In this document: piece after piece, positions 1-11,871 of the stretch
Numbering within the stretch: position 1 is the first letter of the stretch
Layout of the letters: every line of letters starts with the position of its first letter
Source of the DNA: Burkholderiales bacterium
GTDB lineage: Bacteria; Pseudomonadota; Gammaproteobacteria; Burkholderiales; Casimicrobiaceae
Reading direction: 5' to 3'
DNA: 33,470 nt
Assembly: GCA_014378555.1 (NCBI GenBank)
Contig: JACMNN010000202.1
Location: forward strand, 1 to 33,470
Program-made: the position numbers and the translations under genes
Notes under the pieces: generated by a model
Databases searched by the model: none
What the model saw: only the letters and a program-made list of their open reading frames with translations
Told to the model about the DNA's origin: nothing

Positions 1-552
1 AAAGCGTATGCCTGTCACATCACCGCGCATACTGCCATCGAATCACTTCGCACTTTGATGCAAGAGCGTGGCTTCGACGGCAACGATGTCGAAACAATAG
101 AGTTGCAGGTCTCGGACAAAGTGTTGAGTCACCACGATATCCGCGCCCCTGGCAACATCATGCAAGCGCAATACAGCGTGCCGTTCTGCGTGGCGCTGGC
201 GCTGCATCGTGACCCGGCAGACCCCGGCGCTTTCGACGACAGCGCCGTCGCTGATGCGCGCATTCTCGACAGCTGTCGGCGCATGGTTTTGCGGCCATGG
301 GCTACCGAGCCCGCTAACGCCGAAACGCGCTCGTCGTGGTGCTCGCAGCTGCGGGTGACGCTTAAAAACGGCGAAACTTTTTACCGCGAGAGCGATAGCT
401 TTGCCGGCTCCCCGGAACGCCCGCTTTCGTCAGCAGCGCTCAACGCAAAATTCAGTCGCCTGACCGCAGCCATGGTGCCGGCCACTGCAGCATCCTGGCT
501 GCAACACATTGGCGATCTCGATGTGCTGCCCGATATGGCCTGGCTGACCTGA
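1..552 (+). CDS. MmgE/PrpD family protein, C-terminal part (5' end outside window)
   Basis: The reading frame is open from the first base, so about 183 C-terminal residues are visible and the start lies upstream of the window. The first residues (KAYACHITAHTAIESL) match the lysine/cysteine/histidine segment that opens the C-terminal domain of MmgE/PrpD proteins. The second copy downstream has the equivalent KQYPCCGSTHPAIDAA. Family members include 2-methylcitrate dehydratase, cis-aconitate decarboxylase and many uncharacterised hydro-lyases or isomerases of small polycarboxylates, all cytoplasmic. The stop is 37 bp before the Bug-family gene, which indicates one transcript. The two MmgE/PrpD proteins differ clearly in sequence, so they are paralogues with probably different substrates. 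The exact substrate cannot be deduced. Confidence 0.85.
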   Translation, partial: KAYACHITAHTAIESLRTLMQERGFDGNDVETIELQVSDKVLSHHDIRAPGNIMQAQYSVPFCVALALHRDPADPGAFDDSAVADARILDSCRRMVLRPWATEPANAETRSSWCSQLRVTLKNGETFYRESDSFAGSPERPLSSAALNAKFSRLTAAMVPATAASWLQHIGDLDVLPDMAWLT

Positions 553-589
553 ACGACAAACCTGTGAGCCATTTCTACCAAGGAAATCT

Positions 590-1603
590 ATGGATGTGAA
601 GCAACGCAGACGATGGCTCGAAGGGCTGGCTGCCACCGTTGCCGTGGGCAGTTTTGGCGGCTTGGCTGGCAGTCGGTCGGTGTTTGCGCAGCGCAATGCG
701 GTTGCTGAATATCCGCTGCGTCCGATCCGATTGATTTGCCCGTTTGCTGCGTCCGGCGGCGTCGATCTCACGGCCAGAGCCATTGCCCAGAAGTTGTCAG
801 AGACATTCGGGCAACCGGTCATCGTCGACAACCGACCGGGGGCGAACGGAACCATCGGTGTCGACTTCACGGCCAAGGCACCGTCCGACGGCTACACGCT
901 GACCATGATCTCGTCGAGTCATAGCGTAAACGTCACACTACAGAGCCGGCAACCGTACGACCTGATGCGCGACCTGGTGCCAATCACCCAGGCGACGGTG
1001 CAACCCTACGTACTGGTGGTGAATCCGAAATCCGGTTTGAACAGCATTCAAGACGTGATTGCGTTGGCCAAAGCCAAGCCTGGTTTGGTGACCTATGGCT
1101 CATCCGGAATGGGCGGCTTCAGTCACCTCGCCGGCGCCCTGTTCGGCTCGATGGCGGGTGTCGAATTCACCCACGTGCCGTACAAAGGCGGCGCACCGGC
1201 GATGGCCGACGTCATGGGTGGCCAGATCCACATGCTGTTCTCAACCATTCTGCAATCGCACGGCCAGATCGCTGCCGGCCGCTTGCGCGCTCTGGCTGTC
1301 AGTACCGCCAAGCGCGCATCGTCCACGCCAACGATCCCGACCATGCAAGAGGCCGGTGTTGCCGGCTACGAGGTGGCCGGTTGGTATGGCCTGATGGCAC
1401 CGGCCGCCACGCCCATTGCGATTGTCGAAAAGCTTAATCAGGCGACCTCTCGAATCCTGCACCTGCCGGACGTTCGGGCACGCTTGGCGGTCGATGGCTC
1501 TGAGCCGGTTGGCAACACGTCAGCGCATTTCGCCGAGCACATTCGGGCGGAAATCAGCAAGTGGCGCAAGCTGATTCGCGAACTCGACATTCGGGCCGAC
1601 TGA
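590..1603 (+). CDS. Bug-family tripartite tricarboxylate transporter substrate-binding protein
   Basis: This is a 337-residue periplasmic solute-binding protein of the Bug/TctC family. It binds a carboxylate in the periplasm and normally hands it to a TctA/TctB membrane pair. The N-terminus (residues 1-34) has basic residues, a hydrophobic stretch and a small-residue cleavage region near VFAQ, consistent with a signal peptide. Typical family blocks are visible: YPLRPIRLICPFAASGGVD, the NRPGANGTIG loop, APSDGYTL, and the HVPYKGGAPAMADVMGG segment around residue 200. The family length is about 320-340. AAGGAA lies a few bases before the ATG. No TctA or TctB gene is in the window, which is common for Bug proteins. 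Lying between two MmgE/PrpD genes, it probably supplies the substrate of this operon. Confidence 0.93.
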   Translation: MDVKQRRRWLEGLAATVAVGSFGGLAGSRSVFAQRNAVAEYPLRPIRLICPFAASGGVDLTARAIAQKLSETFGQPVIVDNRPGANGTIGVDFTAKAPSDGYTLTMISSSHSVNVTLQSRQPYDLMRDLVPITQATVQPYVLVVNPKSGLNSIQDVIALAKAKPGLVTYGSSGMGGFSHLAGALFGSMAGVEFTHVPYKGGAPAMADVMGGQIHMLFSTILQSHGQIAAGRLRALAVSTAKRASSTPTIPTMQEAGVAGYEVAGWYGLMAPAATPIAIVEKLNQATSRILHLPDVRARLAVDGSEPVGNTSAHFAEHIRAEISKWRKLIRELDIRAD

Positions 1604-1604
1604 G

Positions 1605-3017
1605 ATGTCGTCCGAGCCACACTCACAACCACAACCGCACGAGCCTGCAAGCGGCCTGGCGCGGGCCTTTGGCCAACGCGTTGCCGCGTTTCAATTCAGC
1701 GACGTCACGCCCGCCGCGCTGCGTTGGGCCAAGGTCGGTATTTTGGACACGGTTGGCGTGACGCTGGCCGGGGCGCGCGAGCCGGCCGCGCTGATGTTGG
1801 CGCAGGTGGTCGGCCCGGCTGCCGGTGCGTCAGTGGTGTTTGGTTCACGGTTGCGAGCGTCGCCTTTTGACGCCGCGCTGATCAACGGCACCGCGGCCCA
1901 CGCGCTTGATTTTGACGATTGCAACAATACGTTTGGCGGCCATCCATCGGTGCCCATTCTGCCCGCCTTATTTGCGTTGGCCGACGAAATGGGTGCCACT
2001 GGCGCCGACTTTATTACCGCCTACGTCGCCGGCTTCGAACTCGAATGCAAGCTTGCGCTTTCGGTGCATTTTCACCATTACAGCAAGGGCTGGCATCCCA
2101 CCGCAACGCTCGGCGTGTTTGGCGCAGCCGCGGCCTGTGCCCGCCTGTTGCGGCTGACTGCTGAGCAAACGGCAACTGCCCTGGCGCTGGCGGCAGCAGG
2201 CTCGGCTGGCATCAAGGCCAACTTTGGCACCATGACCAAGCCGATGCACGTGGGACGCTGCGCGCGCGAGGGACTGTTGGCAGCACGACTGGCGCAGGCC
2301 GGATTCACCGCCAACAAGGACAGCGTTTTTGAGCACGAGCACGGATTTTTCGAGGTCTACAACGGCGCTGGAAATTACGATGCGGCACGAGGCATCCAAG
2401 CTTGGGCTGATCCGCTCGACATCGTGACGCCCGGCATTGCCATCAAGCAATATCCGTGTTGCGGCAGCACCCATCCGGCCATTGATGCGGCCATCGCGCT
2501 GGCACAGGCGGAGCGCATTGAGCCCGATCAGGTTGAGCGGGTCGATGTGTGGATTCATCCGCGCCGCTTGCAGCACACCAATCGACCAGCGCCGCAAAGC
2601 GATCTCGATGCCAAGTTCAGCGTGCAATATGTAGTGGCACGCGCGCTGCTGGACGGCCGCGTCACCCTCGAACATTTTGAGCAGCAGCGCTTCCGCGAAC
2701 TGCCGGTTGCCGCACTGATGCAGCGGGTACACGCCGTTGGTTATGACGCTGATCGCTTCGCGCCTGACAATCATTTTGCCGGCGAAGTGCGCCTGTTGCT
2801 ACGCGACGGACGGGTGCGCGCAGCCAAAGTCGAGCAACCGCTCGGACGCACCTCCGACAATCCGCTTCCCGATGACCGCCTTCAGGCAAAGTTTGAAGCG
2901 TGCGCATCGCGCGTGCTCGGTAACGATGCGGTTCGCGCCAGCGTCGCCACGTTTAAACGTTTTGAAACCCTTGCGGATGTGCGTGAACTGACACGCCATC
3001 TCGCCGCAGATTTGTGA
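1605..3017 (+). CDS. MmgE/PrpD family protein
   Basis: A full-length 470-residue cytoplasmic protein of the MmgE/PrpD family (2-methylcitrate dehydratase / cis-aconitate decarboxylase / iminodisuccinate epimerase superfamily). The N-terminal helical domain shows the hallmark AALINGTAAHALDFDD motif near residue 95-110, followed by GGHPSVPILPALFALA and a GWHPTATLGVFGAAAA block near residue 165. The small C-terminal domain contains KQYPCCGSTHPAIDAA. The ATG is one base after the stop of the Bug gene, so translation is probably coupled. It likely dehydrates or isomerises a polycarboxylate made available by the transporter and the neighbouring flavoprotein. The reaction cannot be fixed from sequence alone. 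Confidence 0.92.
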   Translation: MSSEPHSQPQPHEPASGLARAFGQRVAAFQFSDVTPAALRWAKVGILDTVGVTLAGAREPAALMLAQVVGPAAGASVVFGSRLRASPFDAALINGTAAHALDFDDCNNTFGGHPSVPILPALFALADEMGATGADFITAYVAGFELECKLALSVHFHHYSKGWHPTATLGVFGAAAACARLLRLTAEQTATALALAAAGSAGIKANFGTMTKPMHVGRCAREGLLAARLAQAGFTANKDSVFEHEHGFFEVYNGAGNYDAARGIQAWADPLDIVTPGIAIKQYPCCGSTHPAIDAAIALAQAERIEPDQVERVDVWIHPRRLQHTNRPAPQSDLDAKFSVQYVVARALLDGRVTLEHFEQQRFRELPVAALMQRVHAVGYDADRFAPDNHFAGEVRLLLRDGRVRAAKVEQPLGRTSDNPLPDDRLQAKFEACASRVLGNDAVRASVATFKRFETLADVRELTRHLAADL

Positions 3018-3028
3018 AGTTGAGATCA

Positions 3029-4549
3029 ATGAACATGCAAACAACGCACGACGTCATCGTAGTTGGCAAAGGTAACGCGGCGCTGTGTGCGGCGCTGGCT
3101 GCGCGCGATCAGGGCGCCTCGGTGTTGATTCTCGAGGCAGCCTCCGAAGCCGAGTCGGGCGGCAACAGCCGCTTTGCCGGCGGCGTGATGCGCTTTGCCT
3201 ATGAATCGGTGGCAGACTTGCAACGGGTGACCGATTTAACCGAAAAGGAAATTGCCGAAACTGATTTCGACAGCAACACGACTTCCGAATATTTTGACGA
3301 CCTGTTTCGCTTGACCCAGTTCAGAACCGACCCCGATTTGTCGGAAATTCTGGTGGCGCGCAGTCTGGAAACCATGATCTGGCTGCGCAGTAAAGGCGTT
3401 TGTTTTGTGCCCAACTACGGTCGCCAATCGGCCATGGTTGACGGCAGGCGGCGATTTTTTGGACGGCTGCCGATTGAAGTGTCAGGCGGCGGCGCGGGCC
3501 TGGTGCAGTATCTCGATGCTGCGGCCCAAAAGGCCGGGATTACGGTGGCCTACGATACCCGGGTGACCTCCTTGCTGTATGACGGTGAGCGGGTGTCTGG
3601 CGTCAAGGTCAACCAGCGCGGGCGCGCCGTTGAGTTCCAGGGCAAGGCAGTCATTCTTGCCTGCGGTGGCTTTGAAGCCAACCCGGAAATGCGCGCTCGC
3701 TACCTGGGGCCGGGTTGGGAATTGGCCAAAGTGCGCGGCACCCGGTTCAACCAGGGCGACGGCCTGAAAATGGCGCTGGATATCGGTGCGGCGCCGTACG
3801 GTAACTGGTCGGGTTGCCATGCGACCGGCTGGGACAGTAATGCCCCTGAATTTGGCGACGTCAACGTCGGTGATAAATTTCAAAAGCACAGCTACATTTT
3901 TGGTCTGCTGATTAATGCCAATGGCCAGCGCTTCGTCGATGAAGGGCTCGATTTTCATTCGTTTACCTACGCCCGTTACGGCGGCGAAGTGCTCAAGCAG
4001 CCCGGCCAGTTCGCCTGGCAGGTGTTCGACGGCAAGGTCAAAGGTTTGCTGCGCAACGAGTACCGCATCAAGTTTGTGACCAAGGTCAGCGCCAACACGC
4101 TTGAAGAGCTGGCTACCAAGCTGGACGGGGTGAATGCCGACGCCTTTTTAAAGACCGCGCACGCGTTCAATGCGTCGGTTAAAACCGAAGTGCCGTTCGA
4201 TCACACTGTCAAAGACGGGCGCGGCACCACCGGCATCGAACCTATCAAATCAAACTGGGCGCAGGCGCTGGACACTCCGCCGTACGAAGCATTCCAAACC
4301 ACCTGCGGCATCACCTTTACCTTTGGCGGCTTGCGCACTATTGCCCAGAGCGGGCAAGTGGTTGATGTTCATTTTCACCCCATGCCGGGCTTGTATTGCG
4401 CCGGCGAAATGGTCGGCGGTATTTTTTACTTCAACTATCCAAGCGGAACTGGGTTGGTTTCGGGCGCGGTGTTTGGACAAATCGCCGGTGTTGCGGCAGG
4501 GCGCGCCGCCACCGCCAAGGCTAGTGCCCGTACTGCTACGCGATCATGA
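3029..4549 (+). CDS. tcuA: FAD-dependent dehydrogenase, tricarballylate dehydrogenase (TcuA)-like
   Basis: About 506 residues, in the fumarate reductase / succinate dehydrogenase flavoprotein superfamily. The N-terminal FAD-binding fold is clear (DVIVVGKGNAALCAALAARD, with the acidic residue ending strand 2 at VLILE). It is followed by GGNSRFAGGVMRFAY, typical of tricarballylate dehydrogenase TcuA. The C-terminal FAD segment GLYCAGEMVGGIFYFNYPSG is also typical. TcuA oxidises tricarballylate to cis-aconitate, usually with the membrane electron-transfer protein TcuB, which is absent here. I chose the ATG at 3029. A GTG at 3014 overlapping the previous stop and an ATG at 3035 are alternatives. 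The stop overlaps the start of the GntR gene by 4 bp. The family assignment is strong; the substrate is inferred. Confidence 0.85.
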   Translation: MNMQTTHDVIVVGKGNAALCAALAARDQGASVLILEAASEAESGGNSRFAGGVMRFAYESVADLQRVTDLTEKEIAETDFDSNTTSEYFDDLFRLTQFRTDPDLSEILVARSLETMIWLRSKGVCFVPNYGRQSAMVDGRRRFFGRLPIEVSGGGAGLVQYLDAAAQKAGITVAYDTRVTSLLYDGERVSGVKVNQRGRAVEFQGKAVILACGGFEANPEMRARYLGPGWELAKVRGTRFNQGDGLKMALDIGAAPYGNWSGCHATGWDSNAPEFGDVNVGDKFQKHSYIFGLLINANGQRFVDEGLDFHSFTYARYGGEVLKQPGQFAWQVFDGKVKGLLRNEYRIKFVTKVSANTLEELATKLDGVNADAFLKTAHAFNASVKTEVPFDHTVKDGRGTTGIEPIKSNWAQALDTPPYEAFQTTCGITFTFGGLRTIAQSGQVVDVHFHPMPGLYCAGEMVGGIFYFNYPSGTGLVSGAVFGQIAGVAAGRAATAKASARTATRS

Positions 4550-5229
4550 CCGATAGCAACGACAACACCGAGCAACGCCGCGTACCGCGTGCCGAGCATG
4601 CGTATCAGGAAATCAGGCGCGCGATTCGGCAGCGGCGGTTTGGGCCGGGCGATCGCCTGCGCGAAGTGGAACTGGCGCAATCGCTGGGACTGTCACGGAC
4701 ACCGGTCAGGGAGGCCCTTTCGCGCCTGCAATCTGAGGGACTGGCGGCAGAGAATTCACAACGCGGTTTCACCATTGTTGAGTTTGATCAGGCGATGGTC
4801 GCCGAGCTGTATTTCATGCGTGAACTACTCGAAGGTGCCGCCGCTCGGCTGGTCGCGACGTCTGCCGCAGACGCCGAAATCGACCTGCTGCGCGACATCC
4901 ACCAGCAATACGCCGAGTTGACCGAACACGGCGACGGCAATGCACTGGCACAAAGCAATCGGCACTTTCACGAGACGCTGTGCCGCTGCGCGCACAACCG
5001 CTTTTTGTTGCGAACGTTAGAGCCGCTTTATGACGCGCTGGGACTGCTTGGCGAATCAAATCTGGCAAACCCAGTTCGCGCCCGCGAAAATTTGAGCGAT
5101 CACGCCGCAATCGTTGACGCGATCAGTCGACGCGATGCCACGGCCGCTGAAGCACTAACGCGCGCGCATATTCGCGCCGCACACACCGCACGCATCAAAA
5201 AGATGTTCGGCCAGTCGACACGCCCATAG
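4546..5229 (+). CDS. GntR family transcriptional regulator (FCD/FadR subfamily)
   Basis: A 227-residue DNA-binding regulator. Residues 15-80 form the GntR winged helix (AYQEIRRAIRQRRFGPGDRL, then LGLSRTPVREALSRLQSEGL). Residues 95-220 form the all-helical FCD effector domain, with the expected Asp/His metal or ligand positions (SNRHFHETL, DHAAIVDAI, AHIRAAH). FCD regulators usually repress catabolic operons and respond to a carboxylate or acyl metabolite. The ATG overlaps the end of the TcuA-like gene by 4 bp, so the gene is the last member of the operon and probably autoregulates it. The promoter and operator should lie upstream of the window. I found no convincing GntR operator inside the operon. 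Confidence 0.93.
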   Translation: MTDSNDNTEQRRVPRAEHAYQEIRRAIRQRRFGPGDRLREVELAQSLGLSRTPVREALSRLQSEGLAAENSQRGFTIVEFDQAMVAELYFMRELLEGAAARLVATSAADAEIDLLRDIHQQYAELTEHGDGNALAQSNRHFHETLCRCAHNRFLLRTLEPLYDALGLLGESNLANPVRARENLSDHAAIVDAISRRDATAAEALTRAHIRAAHTARIKKMFGQSTRP

Positions 5230-5349
5230 CACCTAGTCATCTTCCGGCGCGCTTCAGCTTTTTGCTGAGTGTATGGTTTTACGCGGTCTAGATGGTAGTT
5301 AAGCAGGTTATCGACATTGCCGATATTTTGCTTTCAGCCCAACACCTAC

Positions 5350-5372
5350 AACAGTTTACGAAGTAAGCTGTT
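5350..5372. terminator. Hairpin between convergent genes, possible weak terminator
   Basis: A 10-bp stem with one G-T wobble (AACAG-T-TTAC / GTAA-G-CTGTT) closes a GAA loop. It lies where the GntR gene (plus) and the RNA methyltransferase gene (minus) converge, and it includes the methyltransferase stop codon. No run of T follows on either strand, so it is not a classical Rho-independent terminator. Confidence 0.3.
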
Positions 5373-6159
5373 GGCCAAAAATAGAATACAAAATAATCGC
5401 ACCGGCGGTGGCAACATTCAGTGATTCCACCCCTGCTGCCATCGGAATACGCAGACCTCCGGTGAGTGCAGGCAAGATGGCCGGGCTGAGGCCGTGGCCT
5501 TCGTTGGACAGCACTAGAGCGCTGTTCGAGGAGAATTTTGCGTCGAATAGCGACAGCGTTTTCACCACGCCGATGTCACGCGGCAAGGTGGCCCAGCGCT
5601 CGCCTTTAAACGCAGCGAGCGCAGCCGGCAGATCAACGTCTTCCAGCACCTGGGTGTGAAAGTGCGCGCCCTGTGCCGCACGCAGGGTCTTTACGCTCCA
5701 GGCGAAGGCGCATCCGGGCGACAACCAAACCTGCGCCACACCTGCCGCCGCCGCGGTGCGGATCAGCGTGCCGACATTGCCGGGGTCCTGCACCTCATCG
5801 AGCGCGAGCACGAAGCCTTGCGTCGCCAGCGGGGGCGTTGCCGGAACAGCAGCGATGGCAAGCAGGCCCGAGGGACTGACCAGCGTGGACAGCGAGTCGA
5901 ACAGCGCTGGCGCCACCAGCACGGTTTCTCGCGACCGTTGCGCGAGCCCAGCTTGAGCAGGCGTAAGCGCACCATTGCCGTCGCCGTCACGAATCGCGGT
6001 GATTTCTAGTTCGCCCACGCGGGCAACGTAGCTTTGCGCGAGGTGTTCGCCTTCGAGCAGGCACATACCGTCGCGTTTGCGGGCGGGCGCAGAACGGGAC
6101 AGTGCGGCGAAGCGTTTGACCAGCGGGTTGTCGCGGGAGGAGATGGATTTGAGTGTCAC
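5356..6159 (-). CDS. TrmH/SpoU-family RNA methyltransferase
   Basis: A 267-residue SPOUT-class RNA 2'-O-methyltransferase. The N-terminal ~100 residues match the substrate-binding domain of TrmH-like proteins (ISSRDNPLVKRFAALSRS...). The C-terminal domain has all three SpoU motifs: motif 1 DPGNVGTLIRTAAAAG near residue 127, motif 2 ALVLSNEGHGLS near 215, and motif 3 RIPMAAGVESLNVATAGAI near 236, which builds the trefoil knot that binds S-adenosylmethionine. It probably methylates rRNA or tRNA; the target nucleotide is not predictable. The start is a GTG at 6159 with only weak Shine-Dalgarno similarity. It lies downstream of the repeat array that follows ftsB, on the same strand, so it could be read through from the eno-ftsB operon. 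Confidence 0.92.
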   Translation of the reverse strand: MTLKSISSRDNPLVKRFAALSRSAPARKRDGMCLLEGEHLAQSYVARVGELEITAIRDGDGNGALTPAQAGLAQRSRETVLVAPALFDSLSTLVSPSGLLAIAAVPATPPLATQGFVLALDEVQDPGNVGTLIRTAAAAGVAQVWLSPGCAFAWSVKTLRAAQGAHFHTQVLEDVDLPAALAAFKGERWATLPRDIGVVKTLSLFDAKFSSNSALVLSNEGHGLSPAILPALTGGLRIPMAAGVESLNVATAGAIILYSIFGQQLTS

Positions 6160-6181
6160 TATTTCTCGCTAAGCAGATTGC

Positions 6182-7116
6182 AACTCATAAGATTGTCCCG
6201 TTCAATCCGTTCGCCCTGAGCAAAGCGAAGGGTCTGACCGTTAATTCATCAGACCCTTCACTTCGCTCAGGGCGAACGGTAGCGAACTCATAAGATCGTC
6301 CCGTTCAATCCGCTTGCCCTGAGCAAAGCGAAGGGTTTGATCGTCAAATTCATCAGACCCTTCGCTTCGTTCAGGGCGAACGGTCGCGAACTCATAAGAT
6401 CATCCCGTGCAAACCGCTCGCCCTGAGCACAGCGAAGGGTTTGATCGTCAAATTCATCAGACCCTTCGCTTCGCTCAGGGCGAACGGTCGCGAACTCATA
6501 AGATCATCCCGTGCAAACCGCTCGCCCTGAGCACAGCGAAGGGTTTGATCATCAAATTCATCAGACCCTTCGCTTCGCTCAGGGCGAACGGTCGCGAACT
6601 CATAAGATCATCCCGTTCAATCCGCTGGCCCTGAGCACAGCGAAGGGTTTGATCGTCAAATTCATCAGACCTTTCGCTTCGCTCAGGGCGAACGGTCGCG
6701 AGCTCATAAGATCATCCCGTTCATTCCGCTTGCCCTGAGCACAGCGAAGGGTTTGATCGTCAAATTCATCAGACCTTTCGCTTCGCTCAAGGCGAACGGT
6801 CGCGAGCTCATAAGATCATCCCGTTCAGTCCGCTGGCCCTGAGCACAGCGAAGGGTTTGATCGTCAAATTCATCAGACCCTTCGCTTCGCTCACGGCGAA
6901 CGGTCGCAAACTCATAAGATCGTCCCGTTCAGTCCACTCGCCCTGAGCACAGCGAAGGGTTTGATCGTCAAATTCATCAGACCCTTCGCTTCGCTCAGGG
7001 CGAATGGTCGCGAACTCATAAGATCATCCTGTTCATTCCGCTCGCCCTGAGCACAGCGAAGGGTTTGATCGTCAAATCCATCAGCCCCTTCGCTTCGCTC
7101 AGGGCGAACGGTAGCC
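6182..7116. repeat. Nine-unit, 104-bp tandem palindromic repeat array
   Basis: Units begin at 6182, 6285, 6389, 6493, 6597, 6701, 6805, 6909 and 7013. The period is 104 bp except for a 103-bp first unit. Each unit starts with AACTCATAAGATCATCCCG or a close variant. It then holds a ~22-bp inverted repeat, left arm GCCCTGAGCACAGCGAAGGG and right arm CCCTTCGCTTCGCTCAGGGC, separated by about 20 bases. Units 1-2 have GAGCAAAGCG in the left arm and units 3-9 have GAGCACAGCG; units 3 and 4 are almost identical. There are no unique spacers, so this is not CRISPR. Short open frames inside it are products of the repeat and not genes. It fills the whole space between ftsB and the RNA methyltransferase gene. 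Confidence 0.95.
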
Positions 7117-7141
7117 GCTGATGCTCGCGTGACTCGAGTCG

Positions 7142-7525
7142 CTACGGCTTTTTAGGCGCTGGAACCATCGTCGTCGTTGATGCGTTCGGAGTCGGCGCCG
7201 CAGGTGGTTGCAACTCCTTTACTTGAATCAGCGTCTCGCCTTTTTTGACCATGCCGAGTTCACTGCGGGCACGTTCTTCAATCGCTTCACCGGCTTTTTC
7301 AAGATCGCGAACGTCGGCCTCTAACACCGCATTTTTTTGCTTGGCTTCTTCGTTTTTGGCTTTTACGTCAGCCAAATCCCGCTCCAGCGCATGTGCCCTC
7401 GGCACTGAGCCTTTGTCAAACCACAGCTTGTACTGCACGCCCAAAAAGATGAGCGCAAGCACAGTGAAGATCATTCGTCCCTTCATGCTGTCGTCGGATG
7501 CTGGCGCGTGTGCAGCGGCATTCAC
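7142..7525 (-). CDS. ftsB: Cell division protein FtsB (septum formation initiator family)
   Basis: A small bitopic inner-membrane protein of the divisome that forms the FtsQ-FtsB-FtsL complex. In the 127-residue frame, residues 18-36 are a transmembrane segment (MIFTVLALIFLGVQYKLWF). Residues 45-80 form a coiled coil rich in Lys/Glu/Ala, followed by the family block AGEAIEERARSELGMVKKGET. A Pro/Thr-rich tail ends the protein. The position right after eno is the classic proteobacterial arrangement. The frame opens with a GTG at 7525, three bases after the eno stop, and that start gives 13 extra residues ahead of MKGRMIF. The in-frame ATG at about 7486 gives a length nearer to E. coli FtsB and may be the true start. 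Confidence 0.92.
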   Translation of the reverse strand: MNAAAHAPASDDSMKGRMIFTVLALIFLGVQYKLWFDKGSVPRAHALERDLADVKAKNEEAKQKNAVLEADVRDLEKAGEAIEERARSELGMVKKGETLIQVKELQPPAAPTPNASTTTMVPAPKKP

Positions 7526-7528
7526 TGA

Positions 7529-8836
<1,308 letters not shown>

Positions 8837-8865
8837 TTAATGTTCTGTGTGCCGAGTGCGCGCGA

Positions 8866-9149
8866 TTAAACGCCGTCCACCACAATCATGGTGAACTCAG
8901 CCGCACCTTCACGTGCGGCGCGCGCCGCAACGTACAGTGGTGAGTTGTAAAAAGCTTCGGCGGCCTCGCGCGTCGGGTATTCAATAACGACCACTCGCGG
9001 GCGTAGCCATTGGCCTTCCATGACCTTCGGATTGCCGCCACGCACCACGAACTTGCCGCCAGCAGCCTCGATCGCAGCAGGCGAAAGTGCCATGTAATTT
9101 TTGTATTTTTCCGGGTCGGTCACATTGACCGAGGCGATCACGTAGGCGG

Positions 9150-9153
<4 letters not shown>
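8866..9153 (-). CDS. DUF1330 domain-containing protein
   Basis: A 95-residue protein covering a complete DUF1330 domain, a small dimeric alpha/beta-barrel (ferredoxin-like) fold. Typical segments are [29 protein letters not shown], and [20 protein letters not shown]. The biochemical function of the family is not established. The ATG overlaps the kdsA stop by 4 bp, which implies translational coupling inside the pyrG-kdsA-eno operon. The same insertion between kdsA and eno is, to my knowledge, frequent in Burkholderiales. Confidence 0.93.
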
Positions 9154-11689
<2,536 letters not shown>

Positions 11690-11708
11690 TCACCAGCGGG
11701 AAAGCCAA

Positions 11709-11735
11709 ATTCTACCGGACCTTTAAGGGTGGCAA
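11709..11735 (-). promoter_or_regulatory. Candidate sigma-70 promoter for pyrG operon
   Basis: Read on the minus strand, TTGCCA and TAGAAT are separated by 15 bases, upstream of pyrG. TAGAAT is a good -10 match and TTGCCA a fair -35, but the spacer is shorter than optimal. It would give a very short leader of about 15 bases. This is a pattern match only. Confidence 0.28.
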
Positions 11736-11871
11736 AGGGAATCGTCACGACAGTGTGCGCGGGTAAACTGGTCGCTGACCTAAGAATAGCGTCAAAATTT
11801 AAACGGTAGCGGCTTCCTTTAAGGGGCTCGCCGCGCGCAAACGCACAAATGCAATCAATCAGGAGCTCTTC

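Noticed and set aside
1968-2774. 268-residue minus-strand open frame
   Set aside because: Antisense to the complete MmgE/PrpD gene, with no recognisable domain.
6407-6738. Two 75-residue open frames inside the 104-bp array
   Set aside because: They are translations of the repeat (phase-shifted copies of each other, 104 bp apart), with no ribosome site and no protein family.
6182-7116. CRISPR array
   Set aside because: The whole 104-bp unit is repeated; there are no unique spacers, and no cas genes are nearby.
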